This document shows positions 37,041 to 46,052 of a stretch of DNA of 64,000 nt, in pieces. The translations under genes were made by a program, and so were the position numbers. The stretch is taken from NCBI GenBank assembly GCA_016208305.1, contig JACQYI010000009.1, positions 310,001 through 374,000 of the forward strand, in the 5' to 3' direction. The stretch is from Oscillatoriophycideae cyanobacterium NC_groundwater_1537_Pr4_S-0.65um_50_18. GTDB lineage: Bacteria; Cyanobacteriota; Cyanobacteriia; Elainellales; Elainellaceae. Below the pieces are notes generated by a model. It worked only from the letters and a program-made list of their open reading frames with translations, was not told where the DNA came from and ran no database searches. Position 1 is the first letter of the stretch. Each line of letters opens with the position of its first letter.

Positions 37041-39128
37041 CTACGAAGCCGCAGCCTGACGCGCTTTGGCCTCTTCAATCACCTCTGTGGCAATGTTGCT
37101 AGGGCAAGGCGAGTAGTGAGAGAACGACATTGAGAACTGTCCGCGTCCAGAGGTCATGGTGCGTAGGTCGCCAATATAGCCAAACATCTCACTCAGCGGC
37201 ACATCAGCCTTGATGCGCGCACCCGTTTGCCCGGTTTCCTGAGACTTCATCATGCCGCGACGACGATTGAGATCGCCAATGACATCTCCCATGTAAGTAT
37301 CTGGGGTGAACACATCAACGGTCATAATCGGCTCTAGCAGCTGAGGTCCTGCCTTAGGAAGACTCTGCCGATAAGCAGCCTTCGCGGCAATTTCAAAGGC
37401 GATCGCCGATGAGTCTACCGGGTGAAAGCCCCCTTCTGTCAGGGTGAACTTCAAGTCCATGCAGGGGAATCCCGCCAACACACCTTTGTCAATGCAGCTT
37501 TCAAAGCCTTTTTGAACGGCTGGCCAGTATTCACGAGGCACGCTGCCCCCCGTCACCTTAGACTCAAACACAAAGCCGCTGCCTGGTTCACCTGGTTCGA
37601 TGATGTAGTTGATCTTGGCATATTGACCCGATCCACCCGACTGCTTCTTGTGAACGTAGCCATCTTCAAGCCGCTTGGTGATTGACTCCCGATAAGCCAC
37701 TTGGGGTTCGCCCACTTCCACTTCTACGCCGTGAGTCCGTTTTAGAATATCCACCTTGATGTCGAGGTGCAGTTCGCCCATGCCCTTAAGGATGGTTTCG
37801 CCGCTTTCCTCATCCGTCACCATGTGGAAGGAAGGATCTTCCTGCACCATCTTGGTCAACGCAGCGCCCATTTTTTCTTCACCCCCCTTCACCTTAGGCT
37901 TCACCGAGATGGAGATCACCGGATCAGGGAAGACCATGGGTTCTAGCGTCGCCGGATGCTTGGGATCGCAAAGGGTATGGCCTGTGCGCACGTTCTTCAT
38001 GCCAACGATCGCAATAATGTCGCCCGCTTGAGCCGAGTCGATTTCCTCACGCGAGTTGGCATGCATCTCAACCAAGCGGCTAATCCGCTCAGTTTTGCCC
38101 GTGTAAGTGTTGAGGATGGTATCACCCTTAGACAACTTACCGGAATAGAGGCGGGTAAAGGTCAAGGCTCCAAAGCGATCGTCCATAATCTTGAACGCCA
38201 GCGCCCGTAGCGGCTTCTCAGGATCAACAACGGCAAACTCGCCCGTTTCGTTACCTTCCAGATCCACTTCAGGCTGAGGTTTGACTTCCATAGGATTGGG
38301 CAGATAGTCCACCACAGCATCCAATACAAGCTGCACACCTTTGTTCTTAAAGGAGGAACCGCAGTAGGTTGGGAAGAATGCCATATCGCGTGTGCCCTTG
38401 CGGATGCAGCGCTTCAGGTCTTCAATACTGGGTTCTTCGCCTTCCAAGTATTGCTCCATCAAGGCGTCATCTTGCTCGATCGCCAATTCGACGAGCTGTT
38501 CCCGATACTTCTCAACCAGGTCAACCATGTCGGCAGGCACTTCTTTAATGGTGTAAGCCATAGGGTCGCCAGAGTCGTCCCAGATCCATGCTTTGCGCGT
38601 CAGCAGGTCAACTGCGCCGGAAAACTTCTCTTCTACACCTATCGGCAGCACCATCACCATCGGCTTCGCGGCTAATACCTGCTCAACTTGCTTGACCACG
38701 CGGTAAAAATCAGCACCCGTGCGATCGAGCTTGTTGATATAGATGATCCGCGCTACCTTGGAGTCGTTGGCATAGCGCCAGTTAGTCTCAGACTGTGGCT
38801 CTACACCGCCCGAACCGCAGAAAACGCCAATGCCGCCGTCAAGAACCTTGAGAGAGCGATAGACCTCAATGGTGAAATCGACGTGACCGGGAGTGTCAAT
38901 GATGTTTAGCTGGTGCTCGTTCCAGAAGCAGGTTGTAGCAGCCGATTGAATCGTAATGCCCCGCTCTTGCTCTTGCTCCATGAAGTCCGTCGTTGCCGCA
39001 CCTTCATGCACCTCACCAATCTTGTGGATCTTTCCGGTAAGCTTCAGAATTCTTTCAGTTGTGGTCGTCTTACCTGCATCCACGTGGGCGAAGATGCCGA
39101 TGTTTCGATAACGAGTCAGGTCTTTCAT
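37041..39128 (-). CDS. fusA: Elongation factor G, EF-G2-like paralogue
   Basis: The 695-residue translational GTPase has G1 [15 protein letters not shown], switch [13 protein letters not shown]3 DTPGHVDF, G4 NKLD, domain II, and the C-terminal domains IV-V of EF-G. EF-G drives ribosomal translocation or helps recycling. The N-terminus [18 protein letters not shown] and the [29 protein letters not shown] stretches are more like EF-G2 proteins of gammaproteobacteria than the usual cyanobacterial FusA of the str operon, and rpsL, rpsG and tuf are absent here. So this is probably a second EF-G. It is monocistronic, with GAGAG before the ATG. Confidence 0.88.
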   Translation of the reverse strand: MKDLTRYRNIGIFAHVDAGKTTTTERILKLTGKIHKIGEVHEGAATTDFMEQEQERGITIQSAATTCFWNEHQLNIIDTPGHVDFTIEVYRSLKVLDGGIGVFCGSGGVEPQSETNWRYANDSKVARIIYINKLDRTGADFYRVVKQVEQVLAAKPMVMVLPIGVEEKFSGAVDLLTRKAWIWDDSGDPMAYTIKEVPADMVDLVEKYREQLVELAIEQDDALMEQYLEGEEPSIEDLKRCIRKGTRDMAFFPTYCGSSFKNKGVQLVLDAVVDYLPNPMEVKPQPEVDLEGNETGEFAVVDPEKPLRALAFKIMDDRFGALTFTRLYSGKLSKGDTILNTYTGKTERISRLVEMHANSREEIDSAQAGDIIAIVGMKNVRTGHTLCDPKHPATLEPMVFPDPVISISVKPKVKGGEEKMGAALTKMVQEDPSFHMVTDEESGETILKGMGELHLDIKVDILKRTHGVEVEVGEPQVAYRESITKRLEDGYVHKKQSGGSGQYAKINYIIEPGEPGSGFVFESKVTGGSVPREYWPAVQKGFESCIDKGVLAGFPCMDLKFTLTEGGFHPVDSSAIAFEIAAKAAYRQSLPKAGPQLLEPIMTVDVFTPDTYMGDVIGDLNRRRGMMKSQETGQTGARIKADVPLSEMFGYIGDLRTMTSGRGQFSMSFSHYSPCPSNIATEVIEEAKARQAAAS

Positions 39129-39422
39129 AGTTGCTCTCTAAATTAAATGTGACCGCTGGTGACCCCCTGCAAGCGCTATCTGGAGGCAGTTGGCGTTGCT
39201 TTTGTAACCAGTGCAGGCTAAATTTTAAGACCCTAAAGTTTTAGGGAATGTCGATTCTGCCTCATGGCAACATTGCCAATTGTAAAGTGTTGCGATGTAA
39301 ATGTAGAAGGGGGATCAGCAATGATTTGGGGGATTTTGCGAAAATAAACAAGCGCTTGGAACGTGGAAGATGCTTTGCACATACAGCCACAGGCTAGAAA
39401 CTTGTTCGGCTATCTCTCCAGG

Positions 39423-40676
39423 CTATTCTTCGGCCACCGCTTGCTTGAGGCGATCGCGCTGCCTCTGAATATGACGCTCATACCAGTCCATAACGGGCGT
39501 GGCGCTAATGCCGTGAATGAGGATTGAGAAAACAACAGTTCCTAACGTAATCCAGGCAATCATTTCTGCCACATCGCCCTGTAGTCCTCCACCCATCGCG
39601 TAGAATAAATAGTATAGCGAACCGACACCCCGAATGCCAAACCAGCCAAACAGCCAGCGTCTAGCAGGGGCATAGTTTGTGCCGATTGTGCTGATCCAAG
39701 CGCCTAGTGGCCGGATTACGAACAGCAGCAGCCCTGAAACGAGGAAGATTGGCCCTGCGAAGCGTAGCATCGGCTCAAAGCGAAGGAGCGATCCCAGCAG
39801 CAAAATGGTGCCCAACTCCGCAAGCTTTTCAAACTGTTCAATAAATTCGAGCTGCGCTAGCCGTTTTTCGCGGTTGTGGTAGTAGTGCTGTGTCGCAATA
39901 CCCGCCACAAACACTGCTAGGAATCCGTACCCATTTAACAGCTCGGTCACAGAGTAGGTAATCAAAATAATGCTCAGCGATACGAAGTTGTCCATCGCTT
40001 CACTCACCGGGCGGCGTTGTTGCACAAAGCGATCGATCCAGACTGCACCTTTGGCAATCAAAACCCCTACGCCCAGACCTATCGCGATCGCCCAAACGAG
40101 ATCGATCGCCACCCATTCCCCAAACCAATCTTGCCATCTGTCATTTTCTATCCAGTGCAGGCCGAAATAAACAAAAGGAAAGGCCAGCGCATCGTTCAGT
40201 CCCCCCTCAGAGGTCAGACCAAACCGTAGCTCGTCCTGATCGTCCGGGTGATTGAGCTGGCTCTCTGACGCTAAAACTGGATCGGTGGGAGCTAAAATTG
40301 CGCCCAATAAAATGGCCTCTCCCCAACCCAAGCCCAGCAGCCAATGTCCCAATAGCGCAACGGCAAAAATGGAAATAGGCATGAGTAAGCCAATCAATCG
40401 AACGGCTGATCCCCAAGCCCAAAAATTAAGGGGACGGTTCATCTTCAAGCCGCAGCTAAATAGAGAAATAAGCACCACCATTTCGGTGACTTTTTCTAAA
40501 AAGCCTGCGCCAGGTCTAATTTGAATCAGGTTAAACCCATAGGGACTTAGAATAATTCCAACGGTTAAATAAATAAGAGCAAACGAGAAGGGCGATCGCG
40601 TGATCCAGCCTGATCCCAACGTTACCGTTAGCAAGAGTAATCCAATAACCAGCAGGTCTAGAATATAGGTATCCAC
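39423..40676 (-). CDS. Na+/H+ antiporter, CPA1 family
   Basis: The 417-residue protein has about 12 hydrophobic segments and CPA1/NhaP landmarks: GAILAPTDPVLA (helix 5), SEGGLNDALAFPF (helix 6, with the conserved Asp), and GIRGVGSLYYLFY in the C-terminal half. It exchanges cytoplasmic Na+ or K+ for protons, supporting salt and pH tolerance. There is only a short soluble tail, so no regulatory domain is visible. It stands alone, 294 bases from fusA. Confidence 0.9.
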   Translation of the reverse strand: MDTYILDLLVIGLLLLTVTLGSGWITRSPFSFALIYLTVGIILSPYGFNLIQIRPGAGFLEKVTEMVVLISLFSCGLKMNRPLNFWAWGSAVRLIGLLMPISIFAVALLGHWLLGLGWGEAILLGAILAPTDPVLASESQLNHPDDQDELRFGLTSEGGLNDALAFPFVYFGLHWIENDRWQDWFGEWVAIDLVWAIAIGLGVGVLIAKGAVWIDRFVQQRRPVSEAMDNFVSLSIILITYSVTELLNGYGFLAVFVAGIATQHYYHNREKRLAQLEFIEQFEKLAELGTILLLGSLLRFEPMLRFAGPIFLVSGLLLFVIRPLGAWISTIGTNYAPARRWLFGWFGIRGVGSLYYLFYAMGGGLQGDVAEMIAWITLGTVVFSILIHGISATPVMDWYERHIQRQRDRLKQAVAEE

Positions 40677-40812
40677 TGCATTTCCATCATCTAAAACTGC
40701 TTCTCAAAGCTAGCAAGATATTTTGCAAGGGGAAATATACCCTAAGCTACACATCGGTCTATCTTTAGAGATACCTATTAGATTAGATGCCGCCTACCTC
40801 AGCAACTTAGGC

Positions 40813-40873
40813 TCCTTACAAAATTAAAACGAAAAACTTTTTTGAGTTATTTCTGTGACGATCTTAAAGGGAT
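40813..40873 (-). other. Downstream region of the GTPase gene with a motif shared with the por 3' region
   Basis: Here CAAAATTAAAA, ACTTTTTTGAG and TTATTTCTGTGACGATCTTA occur in the same order as CAAAATTAAAA, TCTTTTTTGAG and CTATTTCTGTGAAGATCCTT at 4384-4506. Both lie just beyond the stop of a minus-strand gene. The significance is unknown; a common 3'-UTR or terminator remnant is possible. Confidence 0.45.
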
Positions 40874-42802
40874 TTAGACCTGCTTCAGGTAATTATTAAA
40901 CCGTTCTCTTAGCTGTTCCACGCTCAAGTCTTGAGTCCAGTATTCTACTAGAGCATGACCAAACGCCCAGGCATTTCGTTCTGGCGAACTAGAGTTTTCT
41001 AGCAAAAGCGCCCAGAGCGATCGCAAATCAAAGCTCAGGACGTTCGCTCCTGGATTAACTTCCTCATGCAGTATGCTGAACAAATCGTAGGCCATCTGGA
41101 GTTTGCCAATGACGATCGGCAGTTGCTCAACGGGTATTTGTTCGGCCAGCAGATAGGCGAGGGCAGGCGATCCGGTTGAAAGTGTTGAAACAAACTGGAG
41201 GACAGGACTTTTGAGTAAAGCTGCCAGTCCTTGAGTGGTAGTCATCTGAAAGATATAGCGATCGATAATTTTGGCGGCAGCAACGGTACGCGCTTCTAAA
41301 TTGCGTAGAAATCTGGCGAGACGGATCTGCTTGGCAGGGGCGATCGTTTCTAAAAGGGCTAGAGACAGGGCTTCTGCGCCCCAAGCGGTTCGTCCACTTT
41401 CTAGATGGATGGTCACTAGGGGCAAAACTCGATCGCAATAGTCCCCCAGCATCTGAGCGCGATATTCCGTGGCTTCTCGCATGGCTTTCTCTTTGGGACG
41501 ATCGCCCCATTGCCAGTCATAGGGAGGCTCCCACTCTCGCAGAGGTCGCAACCGATCGACTTGGGTAACGATGGCGATCGTCGGTAAGCCTGGGATCTCG
41601 GTCTTGAGGTCTTTCAGAAAATCTGCATCCATTTGCAAAGCCGGATCGAGAGCTGGGGTGACTAGCAGCAGCAGATCGGCAGTCGTGGCATAATCCAAGA
41701 CCTGATCGCGAAAGTCTTGGCGATTGACCTGTTCGTATCCTGGTGTATCCCACAGAGTCAGGGTTTCATCGGCTGCTTGCCACTGGTAGCTCTGAATGCG
41801 ATCGGTACTGGGCAGCATATCCACCACAGCGCGATCGGCTTGAAACAGCGTGTTAATCAAGCTGCTTTTCCCTGCGCCTGTTCGCCCGACGAGCAAAATA
41901 TTGACGGGTTTCTGCGCCACCTGTTCCGCTGACTCTGCCTGCGTCAGAATCTCGCGCAAGGTTTGAGTCTTGGCTTTGACTACAGCGCTTTTGGGGGGAG
42001 CAGAAGCTGGGGCTGCAAAGGCGTCAGGTAAGGTGCTACCGCTATAAAGGGCGATCGCTTGCCGACAGAGGTTTCGTAATGCCGCCTCTCGCAGCATTTG
42101 GCTCAGGTTGAACAAGAGCTGCTGGCTGGCTCGGTTGCCGGAAGGCGAACTTGCCTGTTTGGCTACTGCTGCCGCAGGATTGAGCAGCCACTGTGCCCAG
42201 TTCCAGACGCGCAAGACTTTGCGGGCAGAAGGCTCTAGCTTTTGGTAAACCTCATAGGCTTGAATGGTTTGGGCGATTGTTGCCTGTCCTAGCACTGGGG
42301 AGAGCTGTTGCATCCACTGATCAAGGTCATCTACGGTGCCGCGAATGAGTCCGTAGGCTTGAGGAATGTAGATGTTGAGGAGCGGATATTTCACTTCGGG
42401 ATGGTAGATCTGGGCAATCGCCACAACCAGCTCTTGGCAGCGTATCCAGAAAGTTGACCAGTCTTCCCAAAGGGGGCGATCGGTTTGTGTGGTTTTGAGG
42501 ATTTCTTGTAGGGCTGCTTCGGCGCGATCGGCATTGCTGCCCGGATTGCTGTCCAGAGTCAGAGGCGCTTCAAGGGTTGTTTCGAGTGGGCTGGTTTGCA
42601 CCGCTTCGGCTTGCGCCAAAATCGGGCGCGTCCATTTCACCAATAGCCACTGCCACCCCACGATCACGAGCGTAAACACAGCCCAGATCCAGCTCAACCC
42701 CCAGGCATGAATTTGCAGCCCCGCAGCCACCAGAAAAAACCCAATCAGGCTAGCGATCGGCATTGCCAATACGACCCACTGCCACACTTTTAATCGCACC
42801 AT
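40874..42802 (-). CDS. Membrane-associated GTPase
   Basis: The 642-residue protein has two N-terminal membrane helices (about residues 8-55), a helical region to about 285, and an Era-like G domain (about 300-460) with G1 GRTGAGKSS, G3 DTPGYE, and G4 TQVD in place of NKxD. The C-terminal 180 residues are helical with a hydrophobic stretch (about 520-560). This layout is shared with cyanobacterial and bacterial GTPases of the YfjP/DUF697 group, linked to membrane or division processes, but the exact role is unknown. It stands divergent from the response regulator gene at 42936. Confidence 0.82.
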   Translation of the reverse strand: MVRLKVWQWVVLAMPIASLIGFFLVAAGLQIHAWGLSWIWAVFTLVIVGWQWLLVKWTRPILAQAEAVQTSPLETTLEAPLTLDSNPGSNADRAEAALQEILKTTQTDRPLWEDWSTFWIRCQELVVAIAQIYHPEVKYPLLNIYIPQAYGLIRGTVDDLDQWMQQLSPVLGQATIAQTIQAYEVYQKLEPSARKVLRVWNWAQWLLNPAAAVAKQASSPSGNRASQQLLFNLSQMLREAALRNLCRQAIALYSGSTLPDAFAAPASAPPKSAVVKAKTQTLREILTQAESAEQVAQKPVNILLVGRTGAGKSSLINTLFQADRAVVDMLPSTDRIQSYQWQAADETLTLWDTPGYEQVNRQDFRDQVLDYATTADLLLLVTPALDPALQMDADFLKDLKTEIPGLPTIAIVTQVDRLRPLREWEPPYDWQWGDRPKEKAMREATEYRAQMLGDYCDRVLPLVTIHLESGRTAWGAEALSLALLETIAPAKQIRLARFLRNLEARTVAAAKIIDRYIFQMTTTQGLAALLKSPVLQFVSTLSTGSPALAYLLAEQIPVEQLPIVIGKLQMAYDLFSILHEEVNPGANVLSFDLRSLWALLLENSSSPERNAWAFGHALVEYWTQDLSVEQLRERFNNYLKQV

Positions 42803-42899
42803 GACTCTATTCTCGCGAGGTTACAATTAAGAAAATTGACGTTAGTCCGCAAAAGGTAATGTCTTTTTGTATTGTGGGCATTTTGTAGCGTGGGCGCAT

Positions 42900-42936
42900 C
42901 AGCACAGGTACATCAGCACAGGCAATACAGCACAGG
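42900..42936. repeat. 14-base spaced repeat overlapping a start codon
   Basis: CAGCACAGG occurs at 42900-42908, 42914-42922 and 42928-42936, a period of 14 bases. The third copy provides the G of the GTG start of the next gene, and each contains an AGG that could act as a ribosome binding site. Confidence 0.75.
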
Positions 42937-44861
42937 TGACTCAACCCGTAAAAATTCTACTTGTTGAAGATGATACGCTGACGGCTGAAGCGATCGTAAG
43001 GCTCTTGGCTGTGCCGCAGCCGCATCACCCGCCTTACAAAATAGATGTGGCTGAAGATGGACAAATCGGTCTGGAATGGGCAAAGGCGATCGCCTATGAC
43101 TTGATCATTCTGGATGTTATTCTGCCAAAGTTAGATGGCATTCGCCTCTGCCAAGAGTTGCGACTTCGGCAACATACGGTGCCCATTCTGCTGTTGACCG
43201 CCAAAAACGGCATTCCTGACAAAGTGGCAGGGCTTGAGGTCGGAGCCGATGACTATATGGTCAAGCCGTTTGATCCGCAAGAGCTACGTGCCCGAATTCG
43301 AGTTTTGCTGCGCCGAAATCAGACCCCTTTCCCCCTTTTGACCTGGGGCGACCTGTGCTTGAACTCGGCTAACCATGAGGTCAGTTACGGAGAACAGGCT
43401 CTGACGCTGACCCACAAAGAATATCAGCTCCTTGAGCTGTTTCTGCAAAATAGCCATCGCGTGTTTAGCCGCAGCGCCCTCATTGAGAACCTGTGGGCCA
43501 TAGGCACCCCTCCGACAGAAGGTACAGTCACAACTCACATCATGAGTTTGCGGCGGAAACTGAAGCTTGCAGGCGCTGATGCCGAGCTGATTGAAACGGT
43601 CTATGGCACAGGCTATCGGCTCAAGCCCCTGCTTGCCTCTCCACCTATTGCTGCATCTGGGGCAGACTTGCCATCTGGGTCAGTGCCCCACGAGATCTCG
43701 CAACCTCAGCAAACTCATCTGGCAATTGCGCGTTTATGGGAGGAATTGCAGGACAAAGTTAAAGCCCGTCTGCCTATTTTTGATCAGGTCTTGGTGGCGC
43801 TTCAGACTGATCAGCTAACCCTCGAACTCCAACATCAAGCGGCTCAAGAAGCGCACCGACTGGCGGGATCGCTGGGTATTTTTGGGTTTACTCAGGGTTC
43901 TGACTTGGCGCGATCGCTAGAAGCATTGCTATCTGACTCTAACCTGACGCATGCTCAAGGGAATGCTGTGATGAAGCAGATTACAAAGCTGCGTCAAGCC
44001 CTCAACCTCGCACCCCCTAAGCCGCATCTTGGGCAAATCACCGCAGCCCCTATCCTGGCTAGACCCAACCTAGCCGTAAATTCATCTCGCCCTACTGTGC
44101 TGTTGGTCGATGATGACGCAAATTTAGCACAGCAGCTTTGTGGAGAGGCTCACGCCTGGAATATACAGCTAGAGAGCGTTTTAGACTTGGCGGCTGCCAG
44201 AGTGGCGATCGCCCATCAGCCCCCCGATGCCATCCTCCTAGACCTCAACTTTGCCCACAGCCCTGAAGATGGGTTTGACCTCTTGGCAGAGCTGGCGACC
44301 CAAAGGCCACCGATTCCCACGCTAGTGTACACGGGCAAAAATGAGTTGAGCGATCGCCTCAAAACTGCTCAGTTGGGGGGGCAAGCCTTTCTGACAAAAA
44401 ACCTGACCTCAGCTCAAGTCCTAGCAGCAGTGACCCAGGTGCTCCAACAGTCCACTCTTCAGAAAATCGGCCAAGATGCCACGCTTTTGATTGTGGATGA
44501 CACTGAAGAAGATTTGGCGATTTTGCATACCCTCCTGCAACCTTGGGGATTCCGCCTCGTGACCATCAGTCAGCCACAACAATTCTGGGAGGTCTTAGAA
44601 TCGACCCAGCCTGATTTGCTGATTTTAGATGTGATGATGCCTGGTATTGATGGCATTGAGCTGTGCCGAGTTGTTCGCAATGATTCCTCTTGGAGTCGGC
44701 TGCCTATTGTATTTCTGAGCGCCCACACCGATTCAACTCTGCTGCAACGGCTATTTGCGATCGGAGCCAACGACTTTCTCAGCAAACCGATTGAGGGTTC
44801 AGTCCTGATTCCTCGTATCCTCAATCGGCTGGCATCCTTGACGCGACAGCCCCCGGTTTAA
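42936..44861 (+). CDS. Multi-domain response regulator REC-wHTH-Hpt-REC-REC
   Basis: About 641 residues: an N-terminal receiver (1-120; VEDD, Asp in LIILDVILPKLDG, VKPFDP), an OmpR-type winged helix (about 130-225; LTHKEYQLLELFL, THIMSLRRKL, ETVYGTGYRL), an Hpt domain (about 265-360; AHRLAGSLG with acceptor His), and two further receivers (about 390-510, acceptor in ILLDLNFAHSPEDG; and about 530-640, acceptor in LILDVMMPGIDG). It combines a DNA-binding output with a built-in phosphorelay. I use the GTG of VTQPVKILLVEDD, since upstream sequence is repeat-derived; a TTG 23 codons earlier is possible. No cognate kinase is adjacent. Confidence 0.85.
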   Translation: MTQPVKILLVEDDTLTAEAIVRLLAVPQPHHPPYKIDVAEDGQIGLEWAKAIAYDLIILDVILPKLDGIRLCQELRLRQHTVPILLLTAKNGIPDKVAGLEVGADDYMVKPFDPQELRARIRVLLRRNQTPFPLLTWGDLCLNSANHEVSYGEQALTLTHKEYQLLELFLQNSHRVFSRSALIENLWAIGTPPTEGTVTTHIMSLRRKLKLAGADAELIETVYGTGYRLKPLLASPPIAASGADLPSGSVPHEISQPQQTHLAIARLWEELQDKVKARLPIFDQVLVALQTDQLTLELQHQAAQEAHRLAGSLGIFGFTQGSDLARSLEALLSDSNLTHAQGNAVMKQITKLRQALNLAPPKPHLGQITAAPILARPNLAVNSSRPTVLLVDDDANLAQQLCGEAHAWNIQLESVLDLAAARVAIAHQPPDAILLDLNFAHSPEDGFDLLAELATQRPPIPTLVYTGKNELSDRLKTAQLGGQAFLTKNLTSAQVLAAVTQVLQQSTLQKIGQDATLLIVDDTEEDLAILHTLLQPWGFRLVTISQPQQFWEVLESTQPDLLILDVMMPGIDGIELCRVVRNDSSWSRLPIVFLSAHTDSTLLQRLFAIGANDFLSKPIEGSVLIPRILNRLASLTRQPPV

Positions 44862-44951
44862 GGCTATGGTTTGAGCCAATCTATGTTTAGAATCATGGTT
44901 TAGACTCATGGACTAAACCGAACTATTACAAGTTTAGTAGATCGTAAAGCC

Positions 44952-45842
44952 CTAATTTGCGATCCTTAGCTCACCTCTATCTCCGTCTAAGCAGGCTAAG
45001 ATGCCTACGGGTAGAGCCGCATTGACCCCATCGTGACCAAAGGGCAGCGCAGAAACGATGGGGATGCCTAAATCGCCCAGCCGATCGCGCAACACTTCGG
45101 CAACGGTGAAGCTAGGAATATGGGCAGGCGGTTCGCATTGGCTAAATCGCCCTAGGGCAATGCCCTGAACGCTTTTGAGAGCGCCGCTCATGCGCCATTG
45201 GGTCAACATGCGATCGATGCGGTAGGGCGCTTCGGAGACATCTTCTAAGGCTAAGATCACCCCTTCTAAAGGGGGCTGCGCTGGAGTCTGCAACAAATGA
45301 GTGGCTACTGTCAGATTGGCAGGCAGCAAAATACCGCTAGCGGTACCTCCTCCCCAACCTTCGCCTTGCAAAGGCGGCAGCGATCGCCCTTCTACCCAGT
45401 TAAATAAGCGCTGGTGTGACCAGTCGGGTTCAGCAGCGATCGTTGTTAACAGAGGCGCATGCACCCCTGAGATGCCCTGAATGCTGAGGCTCCAGAGCAA
45501 ACTCGTAATATCTGAAAAGCCAATCAGCCACTTGGGTTCAGCGTCGATCCACTGCCAGTTTTCTAGGAGGCGTGCTCCACCGTAGCCGCCTCGAGCACAG
45601 AGGATGCCTCGACAGGCAGGATCGGCCATTGCTTCGGCCAGTTGGAATCGTCTTTCGGCATCGGTTCCGGCCAGATAGCCCCAGCGCCGATCATAACCAG
45701 GACTTAGCTCAACTCGGTAGCCACGCGATCGCCAAATCTCGATACCTTGTTGAAATGCCTCCTGCTCTCGCAAGGCTCCACTGGGGGCAATCACCCGCAG
45801 TAGATCGCCAGGTTGCAGCGGAGCGGGAAGCCTAAAGGTCAT
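44952..45842 (-). CDS. ldcA: LD-carboxypeptidase (peptidase S66)
   Basis: LdcA removes the terminal D-Ala from tetrapeptides during peptidoglycan recycling in the cytoplasm. The 296-residue protein has IAPSGALREQEAF at the N-terminus, CARGGYGGARLL, the nucleophile Ser in IGFSDITSLLW, Glu in ILALEDVSEAPYRI and His in PFGHDGVNAALPVG, completing the Ser-Glu-His triad. I start it at the Met of MTFRLP because GAGAGGAA lies five bases upstream; an upstream Met adds 15 residues. It shares the peptidoglycan-recycling theme with anmK at 52737, though not linked. Confidence 0.92.
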   Translation of the reverse strand: MTFRLPAPLQPGDLLRVIAPSGALREQEAFQQGIEIWRSRGYRVELSPGYDRRWGYLAGTDAERRFQLAEAMADPACRGILCARGGYGGARLLENWQWIDAEPKWLIGFSDITSLLWSLSIQGISGVHAPLLTTIAAEPDWSHQRLFNWVEGRSLPPLQGEGWGGGTASGILLPANLTVATHLLQTPAQPPLEGVILALEDVSEAPYRIDRMLTQWRMSGALKSVQGIALGRFSQCEPPAHIPSFTVAEVLRDRLGDLGIPIVSALPFGHDGVNAALPVGILACLDGDRGELRIAN

Positions 45843-46052
45843 AGTTCCTCTCAAGATAGGTTGGGTTTTTTTAAAAATGAGCGGCACAGATTCTCATGGA
45901 TTCTGTTGGACAGAGCGCAGGACGATGCACAGTTCACCATGCACCAAAATCATCGCCATGTCTAGACTTCTACGGATTTCTCTAGAGTTTTATAACCCAC
46001 CGTCTTATAGTTCATAAAAAATTTATCTCTACAATCCGCAAAGCGCCCTTTT

